A DNA stretch of 64,000 nt, from the NCBI GenBank assembly GCA_001464915.1, contig LNED01000033.1:186001-250000 (forward strand). Reading direction: 5' to 3'. A program made the position numbers and the translations under genes. This document shows, piece after piece, positions 9,775 to 17,328 of the stretch. The first letter of the stretch is position 1. Each line of letters begins with the position of its first letter. A model generated the notes under the pieces. That model ran no database searches, had not been told where the DNA came from, and saw only the letters and a program-made list of their open reading frames with translations. This DNA is from Sphingomonadales bacterium Ga0077531 (GTDB taxonomy: Bacteria; Pseudomonadota; Alphaproteobacteria; Sphingomonadales; Sphingomonadaceae).

Positions 9775-10595
9775 CGGGCCTCGGCCAGCAGGCGTTCGGC
9801 CAGGGTGTGATCTTCGATCTTGTCGACATCCACGCCCATTCGCCCGTCGCTAAGCAGTACCGGAGCAGCGCTCGCGCCCAGTTTTGCGCCTGCCGCGGCC
9901 AACGCCGCTTGCAGTGTCAACCGCCGGGCGAGCAGTTTGATCATGAGTACTGGGCCGAAATGCGCGGCGAGCCGCAGCACCGATTTGCGGTCCTGCTCCA
10001 CCGTCTCCCAAAACCGCAGCGCATTGGCGGCGGCAGCGGCGGTGAGCGCGAACAGGTTCGCCCCGGTGAATGCGCCGTCTTTGAAGGTGAGCCATGTCCG
10101 CCGGTTCGGGCCGACCGCCGCTTCCAAGCGGCTGCGCTCGACCATCGCCACGCTGACATCGGTGGCGCCAGCTTTGGCGACGAATTCAGCGATCGTTGCC
10201 GGGGTCAGTATCACATTGTCGGCGGTGGTGACCAGCACGGGCAGGCCAATCGCGGGATCGCTGATTGCGGCGAGCACCGATCCGCTGATGGTGCGGCCCG
10301 AAACGCGGGCCTCGATCCGGGGGTCGGCGGCGGCCCATGTCAGCGCCGGGTCGGCCAGCAATGCACCTGCGTCCTGCGCCAGTACGATGACCCGCGCGAT
10401 CTCAGGCGCAGCGGCAAGCGCGCGCAGCACCCGGCCCAACATCGGTTCGCCCGCCACCGGGATCAGTGCCTTGGCGTGCAACCCAAAAGCCGCCGCGACC
10501 GGATCAATGCCGGGACGCTGTCCGGCCAACACCAACGCCGTCCAGCCAAGGGTGGGCCTGCCAGAGGTGGGCCAGCCGGGCGGGAGGTCTGTCAT
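9771..10595 (-). CDS. Nucleotidyltransferase family protein (NTP transferase fold)
   Basis: First gene of the leftward surface-polymer cluster. The N-terminus has the GT-A nucleotidyltransferase loop in a variant form (ALVLAGQRPG, then HAKALIPVAGEPMLGRVL), and a metal-binding aspartate region (VLVTTADNVILT). About 274 residues. It probably couples CTP (or another NTP) to a phosphorylated polyol or sugar to supply the transferase encoded next, with which it overlaps by four bases. No good Shine-Dalgarno sequence sits directly before the ATG; instead a 9-bp inverted repeat ends one base upstream of it. The nucleotide and sugar specificities cannot be read from the sequence. Confidence 0.7.
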   Translation of the reverse strand: MTDLPPGWPTSGRPTLGWTALVLAGQRPGIDPVAAAFGLHAKALIPVAGEPMLGRVLRALAAAPEIARVIVLAQDAGALLADPALTWAAADPRIEARVSGRTISGSVLAAISDPAIGLPVLVTTADNVILTPATIAEFVAKAGATDVSVAMVERSRLEAAVGPNRRTWLTFKDGAFTGANLFALTAAAAANALRFWETVEQDRKSVLRLAAHFGPVLMIKLLARRLTLQAALAAAGAKLGASAAPVLLSDGRMGVDVDKIEDHTLAERLLAEAR

Positions 10596-10596
10596 T

Positions 10597-10650
10597 TCGG
10601 AGAGAAACCTCGATCAGGTAGAGAACGGGCGGGCGGCCATCTCTCTCCGA
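10597..10650 (-). repeat. Inverted repeat in the leader of the nucleotidyltransferase gene
   Basis: TCGGAGAGA (10597-10605) pairs perfectly with TCTCTCCGA (10642-10650) around a 36-base loop. In the leftward transcript the stem ends one base before the start codon, and its upstream arm carries the only GGAGAG-like ribosome-binding sequence. The rest of the 168-bp gap 10596-10763 shows nothing else I can name. Confidence 0.45.
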
Positions 10651-10763
10651 GCGAACCCGGAATTTGTCAAGAATGTGCGCTTCCCTCACGCGGTTGCCCA
10701 CTTTTCAGCAGGGCAATCATTAGCAGCGCATGCTGCCCCTGCCCATGCTGCTGCCGCTGCGGA

Positions 10764-11732
10764 TCACGGGGTATTACCCAATTTCGAGCCAATCAAAGCA
10801 TCAGCAGCGGCGGTTTTTGGCGCGCGGGGCTGGTAAACGCGGACGTAATCGACCTCCATTCGGGCGGGAAAGGCGGCGGCATCAATCCCTTTCTGTCCGC
10901 CCCAGTTTCCGCCGACAGCAATGTTGAGCAGCAGATGTTGCGGCTGATCAAACGGCCAGCGTGCCTGCTTGTCGCTCTCTTTTCTGAACAGCAATTTCGG
11001 CTGATCATCCACACCGAAAACCATGAAGTCTGCGGTCCATAACAGTTGGTATTTGTGCATCGCATCGCAGGCGTCGGGAACCTGGTGGCTCGACGTTTTC
11101 TGGGTTCCACGGGAAAAGTTGAAGGCAGAGGTATGGATGCTGTGATGGATCACGCCGGGATCAAATCCGACATGCTCCATGATGTCGATCTCACCGCCCG
11201 CTGGCCATTTTACGTCTTGATCGGAAGGCAGCATCCAGATGGCTGGCCATGTGCCCCGCCCACAAGGAAGCTTGGCCCGGATTTCGAAAAAGCCGTAAGT
11301 CCAGTCGCCAAGCCCGCGCGTAATCAGCCTTGCCGACGAGTATTGCTGCTTGCCCCAATCGGCAAAACCCGCCTGTGACAGATCTTCGCTGTGGGCTTCG
11401 ATAACCAGCCGTCCATCGACGACCCGGGCATTTTTTTCGCGCCCTGCGGCGTAGTATTGCTTTTCGTTATTGAACCATCCGTCCTTGTTGCGGAAGGTAT
11501 CATACTGCCACTTCGATGGATCGGGCAGGCCGGGAGCGTCAAATTCATCCGACCAGACGAGGCCGTATCCTTCGGGGACTTTGGTTGCGACTGTCTCGGA
11601 GGTTGGTGGAGGTGACTTTTCAGCGACGACTACAGGCTCGACTTGCGCCGGTTCCTGACCAGCTCCTACCGTGGTCAAACCAGCAAGGGCGGCAATGCCA
11701 AAGGATCCAGCAAGCACAGTTTTTGTGATCAT
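10764..11732 (-). CDS. GH16 endo-beta-glucanase (laminarinase/lichenase type), secreted
   Basis: Endo-acting beta-1,3(4)-glucanase expected to cut laminarin-like glucans outside the cytoplasm. The N-terminus is a signal peptide (residues 1-25, ending near GAGQ), followed by a Pro/Val-rich linker. The GH16 domain starts near YGLVWSDEFD; the catalytic block GEIDIMEH gives nucleophile E181, D183 and acid/base E186. Conserved GTWPAIWMLP and HSIHT segments also fit. ATG 11732 is chosen; a TTG two codons upstream is less likely. It lies 84 bp downstream of the TonB receptor gene on the same strand with a strong hairpin between, so the two are probably one operon in which the glucanase supplies oligosaccharides to the receptor. 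Confidence 0.9.
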   Translation of the reverse strand: MITKTVLAGSFGIAALAGLTTVGAGQEPAQVEPVVVAEKSPPPTSETVATKVPEGYGLVWSDEFDAPGLPDPSKWQYDTFRNKDGWFNNEKQYYAAGREKNARVVDGRLVIEAHSEDLSQAGFADWGKQQYSSARLITRGLGDWTYGFFEIRAKLPCGRGTWPAIWMLPSDQDVKWPAGGEIDIMEHVGFDPGVIHHSIHTSAFNFSRGTQKTSSHQVPDACDAMHKYQLLWTADFMVFGVDDQPKLLFRKESDKQARWPFDQPQHLLLNIAVGGNWGGQKGIDAAAFPARMEVDYVRVYQPRAPKTAAADALIGSKLGNTP

Positions 11733-11769
11733 GTCCAAACAGCCTTTTGCCCGTCACGGCTCAGTCGGT

Positions 11770-11796
11770 GCGGCGTCCCTGTCAAAGGGACGCCGC
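11770..11796 (-). terminator. Intercistronic stem-loop after the glucan TonB receptor gene
   Basis: GCGGCGTCCC (11770-11779) pairs perfectly over ten bases with GGGACGCCGC (11787-11796) around a 7-base loop. There is no T-run after it in the leftward direction, so it may be a partial terminator or a 3'-end stabiliser that lowers GH16 expression relative to the receptor rather than a full stop. Confidence 0.6.
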
Positions 11797-11816
11797 AACC
11801 GCGTGTGTGCTCGCAA

Positions 11817-14642
11817 CTAGAACTTGGCGACAAACCGCGCGCCGTAGGTCCGGGGCCGGGTGAAGAAGCGGGTGTTATCGAACTGCGTGATGATAATCGC
11901 CGCTTCTTCCTGCTGATTGGTCACGTTGTTGCCATAGACTTCGAAGCGATATTTGCGTTCGTCGTCAATGGTCCAGCCAGCCCCGATATCCAAAGTGGCA
12001 TAACCATCAATCCGATCGAGCAAACGCCCGGCTGTGACCGGCGTACCGTTGTTGTCGGCATCGAATTCCAGACTGTTGAAAATCGTATGGAATTGCGAGG
12101 AACGATAACCCAAAGAAGCCACCCAATCGAGCTGACCCTGCGGCAGCTCAATCACTTGGCTGAGCTTGGCATTCAATTGCCACTTCGGCGTGCGCGGGAG
12201 GCGATTGCCGGCAATGGGACGGAATACGGCGTTGCCTGAATCGACATCGGGTTGGAACCGGAAGTCAGGAATATCTTCGGCATCCTTGATCTCCGCCTCA
12301 AGATAAAGCGCGGTAAAATCGAAGTCGATGTTTCCGGGCAGCTCAAAGCCGCCGGCGACCTGGGCTCCATAAATCTCTGAATCCGCAGCGTTGAAGCTGA
12401 ATGACACGACCAGGGACGCGTTTGTACCTGGGGGGACTTCAACGACCTGCCCGAGCAACTCGTTCGCTATCTCTACTGCTGTTTCAACGCTCAAAAGGCC
12501 CGTAAACACCTGATCTGCATAATCATTGTAGAACAGCGAGGCATTGAGATAGGCCTTGCGCCCGGCGATGTCGAATTCGTTCTTGCTGCCGATTTCGTAC
12601 AGCACAACGTTTTCGGTTCCGTATGTGGGAGCAATACCATTGTCGCCAAGATTGTCGTTGAAGCCACCCGATTTGTGGCCATTGGCAACCAGCGCGTAGA
12701 TCAGATTGTCTGGCGTGATGTCGAATTCACCACGCAGGCGCCAATCGACGAAGTCATCCTGAAATTCGCCATCCTGCTGGAAAATCTGCCCGCCAAAAGG
12801 AACGGCAAAGGTGAAAGCGCCCGGGTTGATCGGGAAAACATCGGGAGCAAACGGACCATTGGTGAAGCCCTGGCAACTGAAGAAGTCGAACGAAACTGTA
12901 TCGATACACGGCGTCGTCAGGATGGTGCCATCACCGCCTTCAGGGAAGGGGGTTGCGAAAATGCCCTGCGGACCGTTCGCCAAAATGTCCCCAAGATTGT
13001 CGCGCGCACCATTCTGCGCGATCCCGTTTGCGTGAAATGCGAAGATTTCTGCGTTTGAAATCGTGCCATCGCCATCGGTATCGGGATTGATGATGGTCCG
13101 ATCAAAAGCGGCAAATTCGAAACCCTCGGTCCCCACACGGACACCGCCACAACATTCAAAACTGCCGCCCCCAAGCGCAAGGCCATAACGCGCAGCCACA
13201 CCTGTCCGTTCTTTGCTGTCGTCAGTGTAACGCAATCCGGCGGTCAGGCGGAAATTGTCTGCTACCTCGTACGTCGCATCGCCGTAGATCCCATAGGATT
13301 CGGTGTCGGTTCTGGTGTTGAATTCGATGCCCTGGAAAAAGAGGCCGCGATCCCCGGTTGAACCAAGGAAGGATCGCTGTTCTTCATTGATGTACACGCC
13401 GCCAAGGCTCCAGATAAAGGGGCCTTCGGCGTTGAAGATCCGCAATTCATGGAACTGCGAGCGGGAATCCGAGATGATCCGGAAGCGCGAGAAATTGTCG
13501 AGATTTTCAGCCAGAATAATCGGATCGTTAATCACATCATCTGGATCGGCTGTGAAGGGGTTATCACGCTCCGACAGGCGATCCAGCACGCCCGGAAACG
13601 CGGGAGACAGCGGGGTGGTTGCCTCATAATCGTAAACAGCATCGCGGTAGCTGCCAGTATATTCGACGTTGAAGCCATCGCCTTCATATTCGATGGTGGT
13701 CCGAATTCCCCAGTGATCGGTATTGAGCTGCGGCGTGATCCCGCGCGCGATGACATCGCGTGGGTCGATATTATCGAATTCTTCCTGAGTGATATCTCCA
13801 TTTTCAAGCGCACCCAACGGCAGCGCGAAATTGGTGCCCGTGTAGCCTGTGCCGTTTTCAGCAATGTAGTCGCCTGCCACAAGGATCGTCAGCCGATCGG
13901 TGGGCTTCCACAAAATCTGCGCACGCCCAGACAGATTGTCTTGCGCTTCAGCAACATCAATACCTTGGACAGGGCCAACATTGTTATAATAGGAATCATT
14001 GGCCTGATAGAGTCCGGAAAAACGGACGGCGACCGTATCCGACAACGGAATGTTCAATACTGCCCGCAACGAACGGTGATCGAAATTGCCGTACTCGGCC
14101 TCAACCGCTCCGTCAAAACCGCCAAGGCCGGGACGAAAGCTGATCGCGTTGATCGAACCAGCAGTCGCATTGCGACCACGCAGCGTGCCCTGAGGGCCCA
14201 CGTTGACTTCAACGCGCTCAATGTCGTGGAACGCAGAACCGATACCTGATGGGCGCGGGATATTGACGCCATCAAAGTGGAAGGCCGCTGCTGGGTCACC
14301 CAACTCGGTGTTGTTGCTTGAACCAATGCCGCGGATGTAGACCTCGATACTGCCCTGGTTGTTTGCGACCGAAAGGCCCGGGATCTGGTTTTGAAGGTCG
14401 GTGACGTTCTGCACGCCGATGGCCCGCAAATCCTCGCCGCTGATGGCAAATGCCGTGCCGGCAAAGTCCTGCAAGGATTGTTCGCGGCGGTCGGCGGTGA
14501 CGATAATTGAGCCGCCCTCAGTTGCTGCTTGAGGTTCTTGCGCCTGATTGGCCGGAGCTTCAGAGCTCTGCTCTTGCGCAAAAGCTGGTTGTGCAAGCAC
14601 CATGCTGGCAGCACTGGCCAGTAAAATTTGACGTAGGTTCAT
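11817..14642 (-). CDS. TonB-dependent outer-membrane receptor, beta-glucan locus
   Basis: Active outer-membrane transporter of 941 residues. The signal peptide runs to QPAFAQ (about residue 25); a TonB box (IIVTA) follows near residue 47, then the plug domain (GVQNVTDLQNQIPGLSV, IEVYIRGIGSSNN, RVEVNVGPQGTLRGRNATAGSIN) and a 22-strand barrel ending in F. ATG 14642 is chosen for the GAGAGGCGAA ribosome site directly upstream; the frame extends further but without a signal peptide. The promoter region carries a LacI-type operator (14704-14719). Position between the GH16 gene and the LacI regulator implies import of beta-glucan oligosaccharides, though the substrate is inferred from neighbours. 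The gene appears lower in GC than its neighbours. Confidence 0.92.
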   Translation of the reverse strand: MNLRQILLASAASMVLAQPAFAQEQSSEAPANQAQEPQAATEGGSIIVTADRREQSLQDFAGTAFAISGEDLRAIGVQNVTDLQNQIPGLSVANNQGSIEVYIRGIGSSNNTELGDPAAAFHFDGVNIPRPSGIGSAFHDIERVEVNVGPQGTLRGRNATAGSINAISFRPGLGGFDGAVEAEYGNFDHRSLRAVLNIPLSDTVAVRFSGLYQANDSYYNNVGPVQGIDVAEAQDNLSGRAQILWKPTDRLTILVAGDYIAENGTGYTGTNFALPLGALENGDITQEEFDNIDPRDVIARGITPQLNTDHWGIRTTIEYEGDGFNVEYTGSYRDAVYDYEATTPLSPAFPGVLDRLSERDNPFTADPDDVINDPIILAENLDNFSRFRIISDSRSQFHELRIFNAEGPFIWSLGGVYINEEQRSFLGSTGDRGLFFQGIEFNTRTDTESYGIYGDATYEVADNFRLTAGLRYTDDSKERTGVAARYGLALGGGSFECCGGVRVGTEGFEFAAFDRTIINPDTDGDGTISNAEIFAFHANGIAQNGARDNLGDILANGPQGIFATPFPEGGDGTILTTPCIDTVSFDFFSCQGFTNGPFAPDVFPINPGAFTFAVPFGGQIFQQDGEFQDDFVDWRLRGEFDITPDNLIYALVANGHKSGGFNDNLGDNGIAPTYGTENVVLYEIGSKNEFDIAGRKAYLNASLFYNDYADQVFTGLLSVETAVEIANELLGQVVEVPPGTNASLVVSFSFNAADSEIYGAQVAGGFELPGNIDFDFTALYLEAEIKDAEDIPDFRFQPDVDSGNAVFRPIAGNRLPRTPKWQLNAKLSQVIELPQGQLDWVASLGYRSSQFHTIFNSLEFDADNNGTPVTAGRLLDRIDGYATLDIGAGWTIDDERKYRFEVYGNNVTNQQEEAAIIITQFDNTRFFTRPRTYGARFVAKF

Positions 14643-14703
14643 TTCGCCTCTCCCCATTGCATTCGCTTGCCGCGATTTTTTCGTAATCGTACATAGACCG
14701 AAA

Positions 14704-14719
14704 TTGTGACCGTTCACAA
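14704..14719. promoter_or_regulatory. LacI-type operator in the receptor/regulator divergent region
   Basis: TTGTGACCGTTCACAA is a 16-bp near-perfect palindrome (six-base arms, central CG), the form bound by LacI/GalR regulators. A second copy, TTGATAACGTTCACAA, lies before the GH3 gene at 17282. The 342-bp gap 14643-14984 that holds it is otherwise without a gene: it contains the receptor leader with an A/T-rich run (14673-14690) and must hold the divergent promoters for the receptor and lacI genes, which I cannot place precisely. Confidence 0.7.
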
Positions 14720-14984
14720 ATGGAATTTTTCCCCCTCTTTGTCGACACTGGCGCAACGAAAGGCGACTCTCACGCGCCCTCCGGCTAACCTTCGTACCTG
14801 ATGGCCAATCTGACCGTGGGCGGGCGGCTTTCCGACCTGAACAAAGCAAAAGGGCTTGCGAGCGAGAGCTTTCCTGCGCAATTCGCACCCGAGTGGGTCA
14901 GGCGAATGGGTCAGGGTCTACCGCTTCGCCGCCGATCCCGATACAGGGCGCGCTGGCATGCGATAGGACGGGGTTGGACGAATA

Positions 14985-16040
14985 ATGGCGCGGGTGCGCA
15001 AGACAGTCACGATCAGGGACGTAGCCGAGGATGCGGGTGTCTCGCTCCAGACGGTGAGCCGAGTCGTGAATGGCGGGCCCAACGTGCGCCCGCAACTGCG
15101 CGACAAGGTGCAGGCGGCGATTGACCGTTTGGGCTATGTCCCCAGTCTCGCCGCTCAGCGGATGAGCGGGTCGCGGTCTTACATCATTCTCGCCATCAAC
15201 GATCGCGAACGCACGCTGGCCGATTGGCGCGAACGGCGCGGGACAGACTGGGTCGATCAGATGCTGCTGGGCGGGATCCTGACCTGCTCGAAACACGGCT
15301 ACCGGATGATGGTGGAACTGGTCGACACCCATTCCGACCATGTCGAGCGTGAACTGGGCGCGGCGCTTTCCGCCTTGCAGCCCGATGGCGTGATCCTGAC
15401 CCCGCCGCACTCGGAAAACCGCCTGATCACCGCGCTGCTGGCAGAGCGCAAGATTCCATTCGCGCGGATCGGATCGAACGCGCCTGGCCCGGGGATCGCG
15501 ATGACGATGGGCGACGAAGGCGCAGCCCATCTTGCCACGTCCCGGCTGATTGAGCTTGGCCATCGCCGCATCGCGATGATTGCCGGCCCTGCGCAATATA
15601 GCCTCAGCGGCTGGCGCGTGAGCGGCTGGCGACGCGCGCTTGCCGAGGCTGGCTTGCCGCATGAAGGCCTGCTGGAAGCAGGCGATTTCGGCTACGAATC
15701 CGGCACCCGCGCTGCGCGCGCGCTGCTGACGCGCAATCCTGATCTGACCGCGATCATCGCTTCAAGCGATCAGATGGCGCTGGCCGCGCTTGAAGTGACG
15801 CGTGATCGCGGTCTTGCCGTGCCGCGCGACTTGTCGCTGATTTCCTTCGATAACACCCCGATCGTACGGTTTTCGCAGCCGCCGCTCACCGCCGTGGATC
15901 AACCGATTGCCGAGACCGTGTCGCGCGCGGTCGAACAATTGATCGCGCGCGGTGAAGAGCGCGATGACGACGCGGTGATTGAGGTTGCCGCGGGCCTTGT
16001 CGAACGCTCCAGCACCGCGCCTGCACCGGGTACCGCTTGA
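14985..16040 (+). CDS. LacI family transcriptional regulator, beta-glucan locus
   Basis: DNA-binding repressor of 351 residues. The N-terminal helix-turn-helix is clear (TIRDVAEDAGVSLQTVSRVVNGGPNV), followed by the hinge helix (VPSLAAQRMSG) and a periplasmic-binding-protein-like effector domain (DGVILTPP, GHRRIAMIAG, AIIASSDQMALAAL, LISFDNTPI). It is divergent from the TonB receptor gene and overlaps the MFS permease start by four bases. It most likely controls both this operon and the receptor-GH16 operon through the CG-centred palindromes at 14704 and 17282, with a beta-glucan oligosaccharide or glucose derivative as inducer. The regulatory link is inferred from position and motif. Confidence 0.9.
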   Translation: MARVRKTVTIRDVAEDAGVSLQTVSRVVNGGPNVRPQLRDKVQAAIDRLGYVPSLAAQRMSGSRSYIILAINDRERTLADWRERRGTDWVDQMLLGGILTCSKHGYRMMVELVDTHSDHVERELGAALSALQPDGVILTPPHSENRLITALLAERKIPFARIGSNAPGPGIAMTMGDEGAAHLATSRLIELGHRRIAMIAGPAQYSLSGWRVSGWRRALAEAGLPHEGLLEAGDFGYESGTRAARALLTRNPDLTAIIASSDQMALAALEVTRDRGLAVPRDLSLISFDNTPIVRFSQPPLTAVDQPIAETVSRAVEQLIARGEERDDDAVIEVAAGLVERSSTAPAPGTA

Positions 16041-17236
16041 TCTCGCCGCTCCCGGCTGAGCCTGCCCGCCAGCCGCGCTGGTTCCTGGTGCTGTTCGCGC
16101 TTGCAGCGGCGGGCGGCGCGGTCGGTTATGTCCCGCTGCTGACTGTGCTGCTGCCGCAGCGCATCGCCGAATTGCAGGGCGGTGAGGATGTCGCGGCGTT
16201 GGCGCAGGTGACGTTCCTTGGGGCGGTGATGGCCAGCCTTGCCAACATTGGCGTGGGGATGCTGAGCGATCGCAGCGCTGTTCGCCGTCCATGGATCATT
16301 GCGGGACTGATCGCGTCGAACGTGTTGCTGATCGCGGTCGGCGATGCGCGCTCGGTCACCGAAATGATCGTGCTTGTCATGGCATGGCAGGTGGCGCTCA
16401 ACCTGATGCTCGCGCCGCTGACAGCATGGGCAGGGGATTGCTTTCCCGATTCGCAAAAGGGCGTTTTGGGCGGCGCGCTGGCCTTGGCCCCCGCGCTAGG
16501 CGCGCTGTCAGGGTCGCTGGTGACCTATGCGGGGTTGATCCCGCCTGATGCGCGATTGGTGGTGGTGGCCGGGTTGGTGACCGCGCTGGTGCTGCCTGCG
16601 GTGCTGCTGGGTAAAGGCAAGGTGCGCGCTGAGTTGATGGAACCGGCGGCCGCCGAGACTGGCGATCCGCTGCGTCTGCGTGACCGGGTGGTGGTGCGGA
16701 TGTGGGGCGCGCGGTTGCTGGTGCAGGTGGCCGAGGGCGGGATGTTCGCCTTCCTGCTGTACTGGCTTCGCTCGCTTGCGCCCGAATATCCTGAAAACGG
16801 CGCGGCCAATATCTTTAGCGCGGTGTTGGTGTGCGCTGTCCCGCTGTCACTGCTGCTGGGGCGCTGGTCGGATCGCCATGGCCGCCCGATCCAGCCGTTG
16901 GTCGCGTCGGCGGCGCTGTGCGCGGTGGGGATGCTGGTGATGGCGGCCGCAGGCAGTCTGGAAACAGCGATTGCGGGCTATGTGCTGTTTGCCATTGCAG
17001 CGGCAATTTTCCTGTCGCTCCATGGCAGCCAAACCTTGCGGGTGCTGCCTGCACCGCAGCATCGCGGGCGCGATCTGGGGTTGTTCAACCTCACCAATAC
17101 CGTGCCGGGGATGGTGATGCCGTGGCTGACGGTGCTGCTGGTGCCGAGCTTTGGCTATTCGGCATTGTTTGCGGTGTTTGCCCTGTTGTCGCTGCTGAGC
17201 GCGGTGCTGCTCGCCTCCTTTGCCCGGCAGGCGTGA
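16037..17236 (+). CDS. MFS sugar transporter, beta-glucan locus
   Basis: Twelve-helix major facilitator superfamily permease of 399 residues in the inner membrane. Visible features are the cytoplasmic loop motif GMLSDRSAVRRPW after helix 2, its repeat GRWSDRHGRPIQP in the second half, and long hydrophobic segments throughout. The start is a TTG that overlaps the lacI stop (TTGA), indicating translational coupling. It resembles SugarP/SuiT-type permeases that Sphingomonads use in place of ABC importers. It would move oligosaccharides or glucose released by GH16 in the periplasm into the cytoplasm. The substrate is inferred from context. Confidence 0.85.
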   Translation: MISPLPAEPARQPRWFLVLFALAAAGGAVGYVPLLTVLLPQRIAELQGGEDVAALAQVTFLGAVMASLANIGVGMLSDRSAVRRPWIIAGLIASNVLLIAVGDARSVTEMIVLVMAWQVALNLMLAPLTAWAGDCFPDSQKGVLGGALALAPALGALSGSLVTYAGLIPPDARLVVVAGLVTALVLPAVLLGKGKVRAELMEPAAAETGDPLRLRDRVVVRMWGARLLVQVAEGGMFAFLLYWLRSLAPEYPENGAANIFSAVLVCAVPLSLLLGRWSDRHGRPIQPLVASAALCAVGMLVMAAAGSLETAIAGYVLFAIAAAIFLSLHGSQTLRVLPAPQHRGRDLGLFNLTNTVPGMVMPWLTVLLVPSFGYSALFAVFALLSLLSAVLLASFARQA

Positions 17237-17281
17237 CCAAGGCGGTTGATGCTTGCCAAAGGGGACACAGATCGGCATAGT

Positions 17282-17297
17282 TTGATAACGTTCACAA
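17282..17297. promoter_or_regulatory. LacI-type operator upstream of the GH3 gene
   Basis: TTGATAACGTTCACAA differs from a perfect palindrome TTGTGAACGTTCACAA at two positions and shares its right arm with the site at 14704. It lies 32 bp before the GH3 start codon in the 92-bp gap after the permease gene, suggesting that GH3 has its own regulated promoter within the locus. Confidence 0.65.
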
Positions 17298-17328
17298 AGA
17301 ATTTGCAGTCTTGGGAGGGACTGGTTTG

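Noticed and set aside
14704..14719. Possible CRP-type binding site because of the TGTGA/TCACA arms
   Set aside because: The arms are separated by four bases, not the six of a CRP site, and the central CG plus the second copy before GH3 next to a lacI gene fit a LacI operator better.
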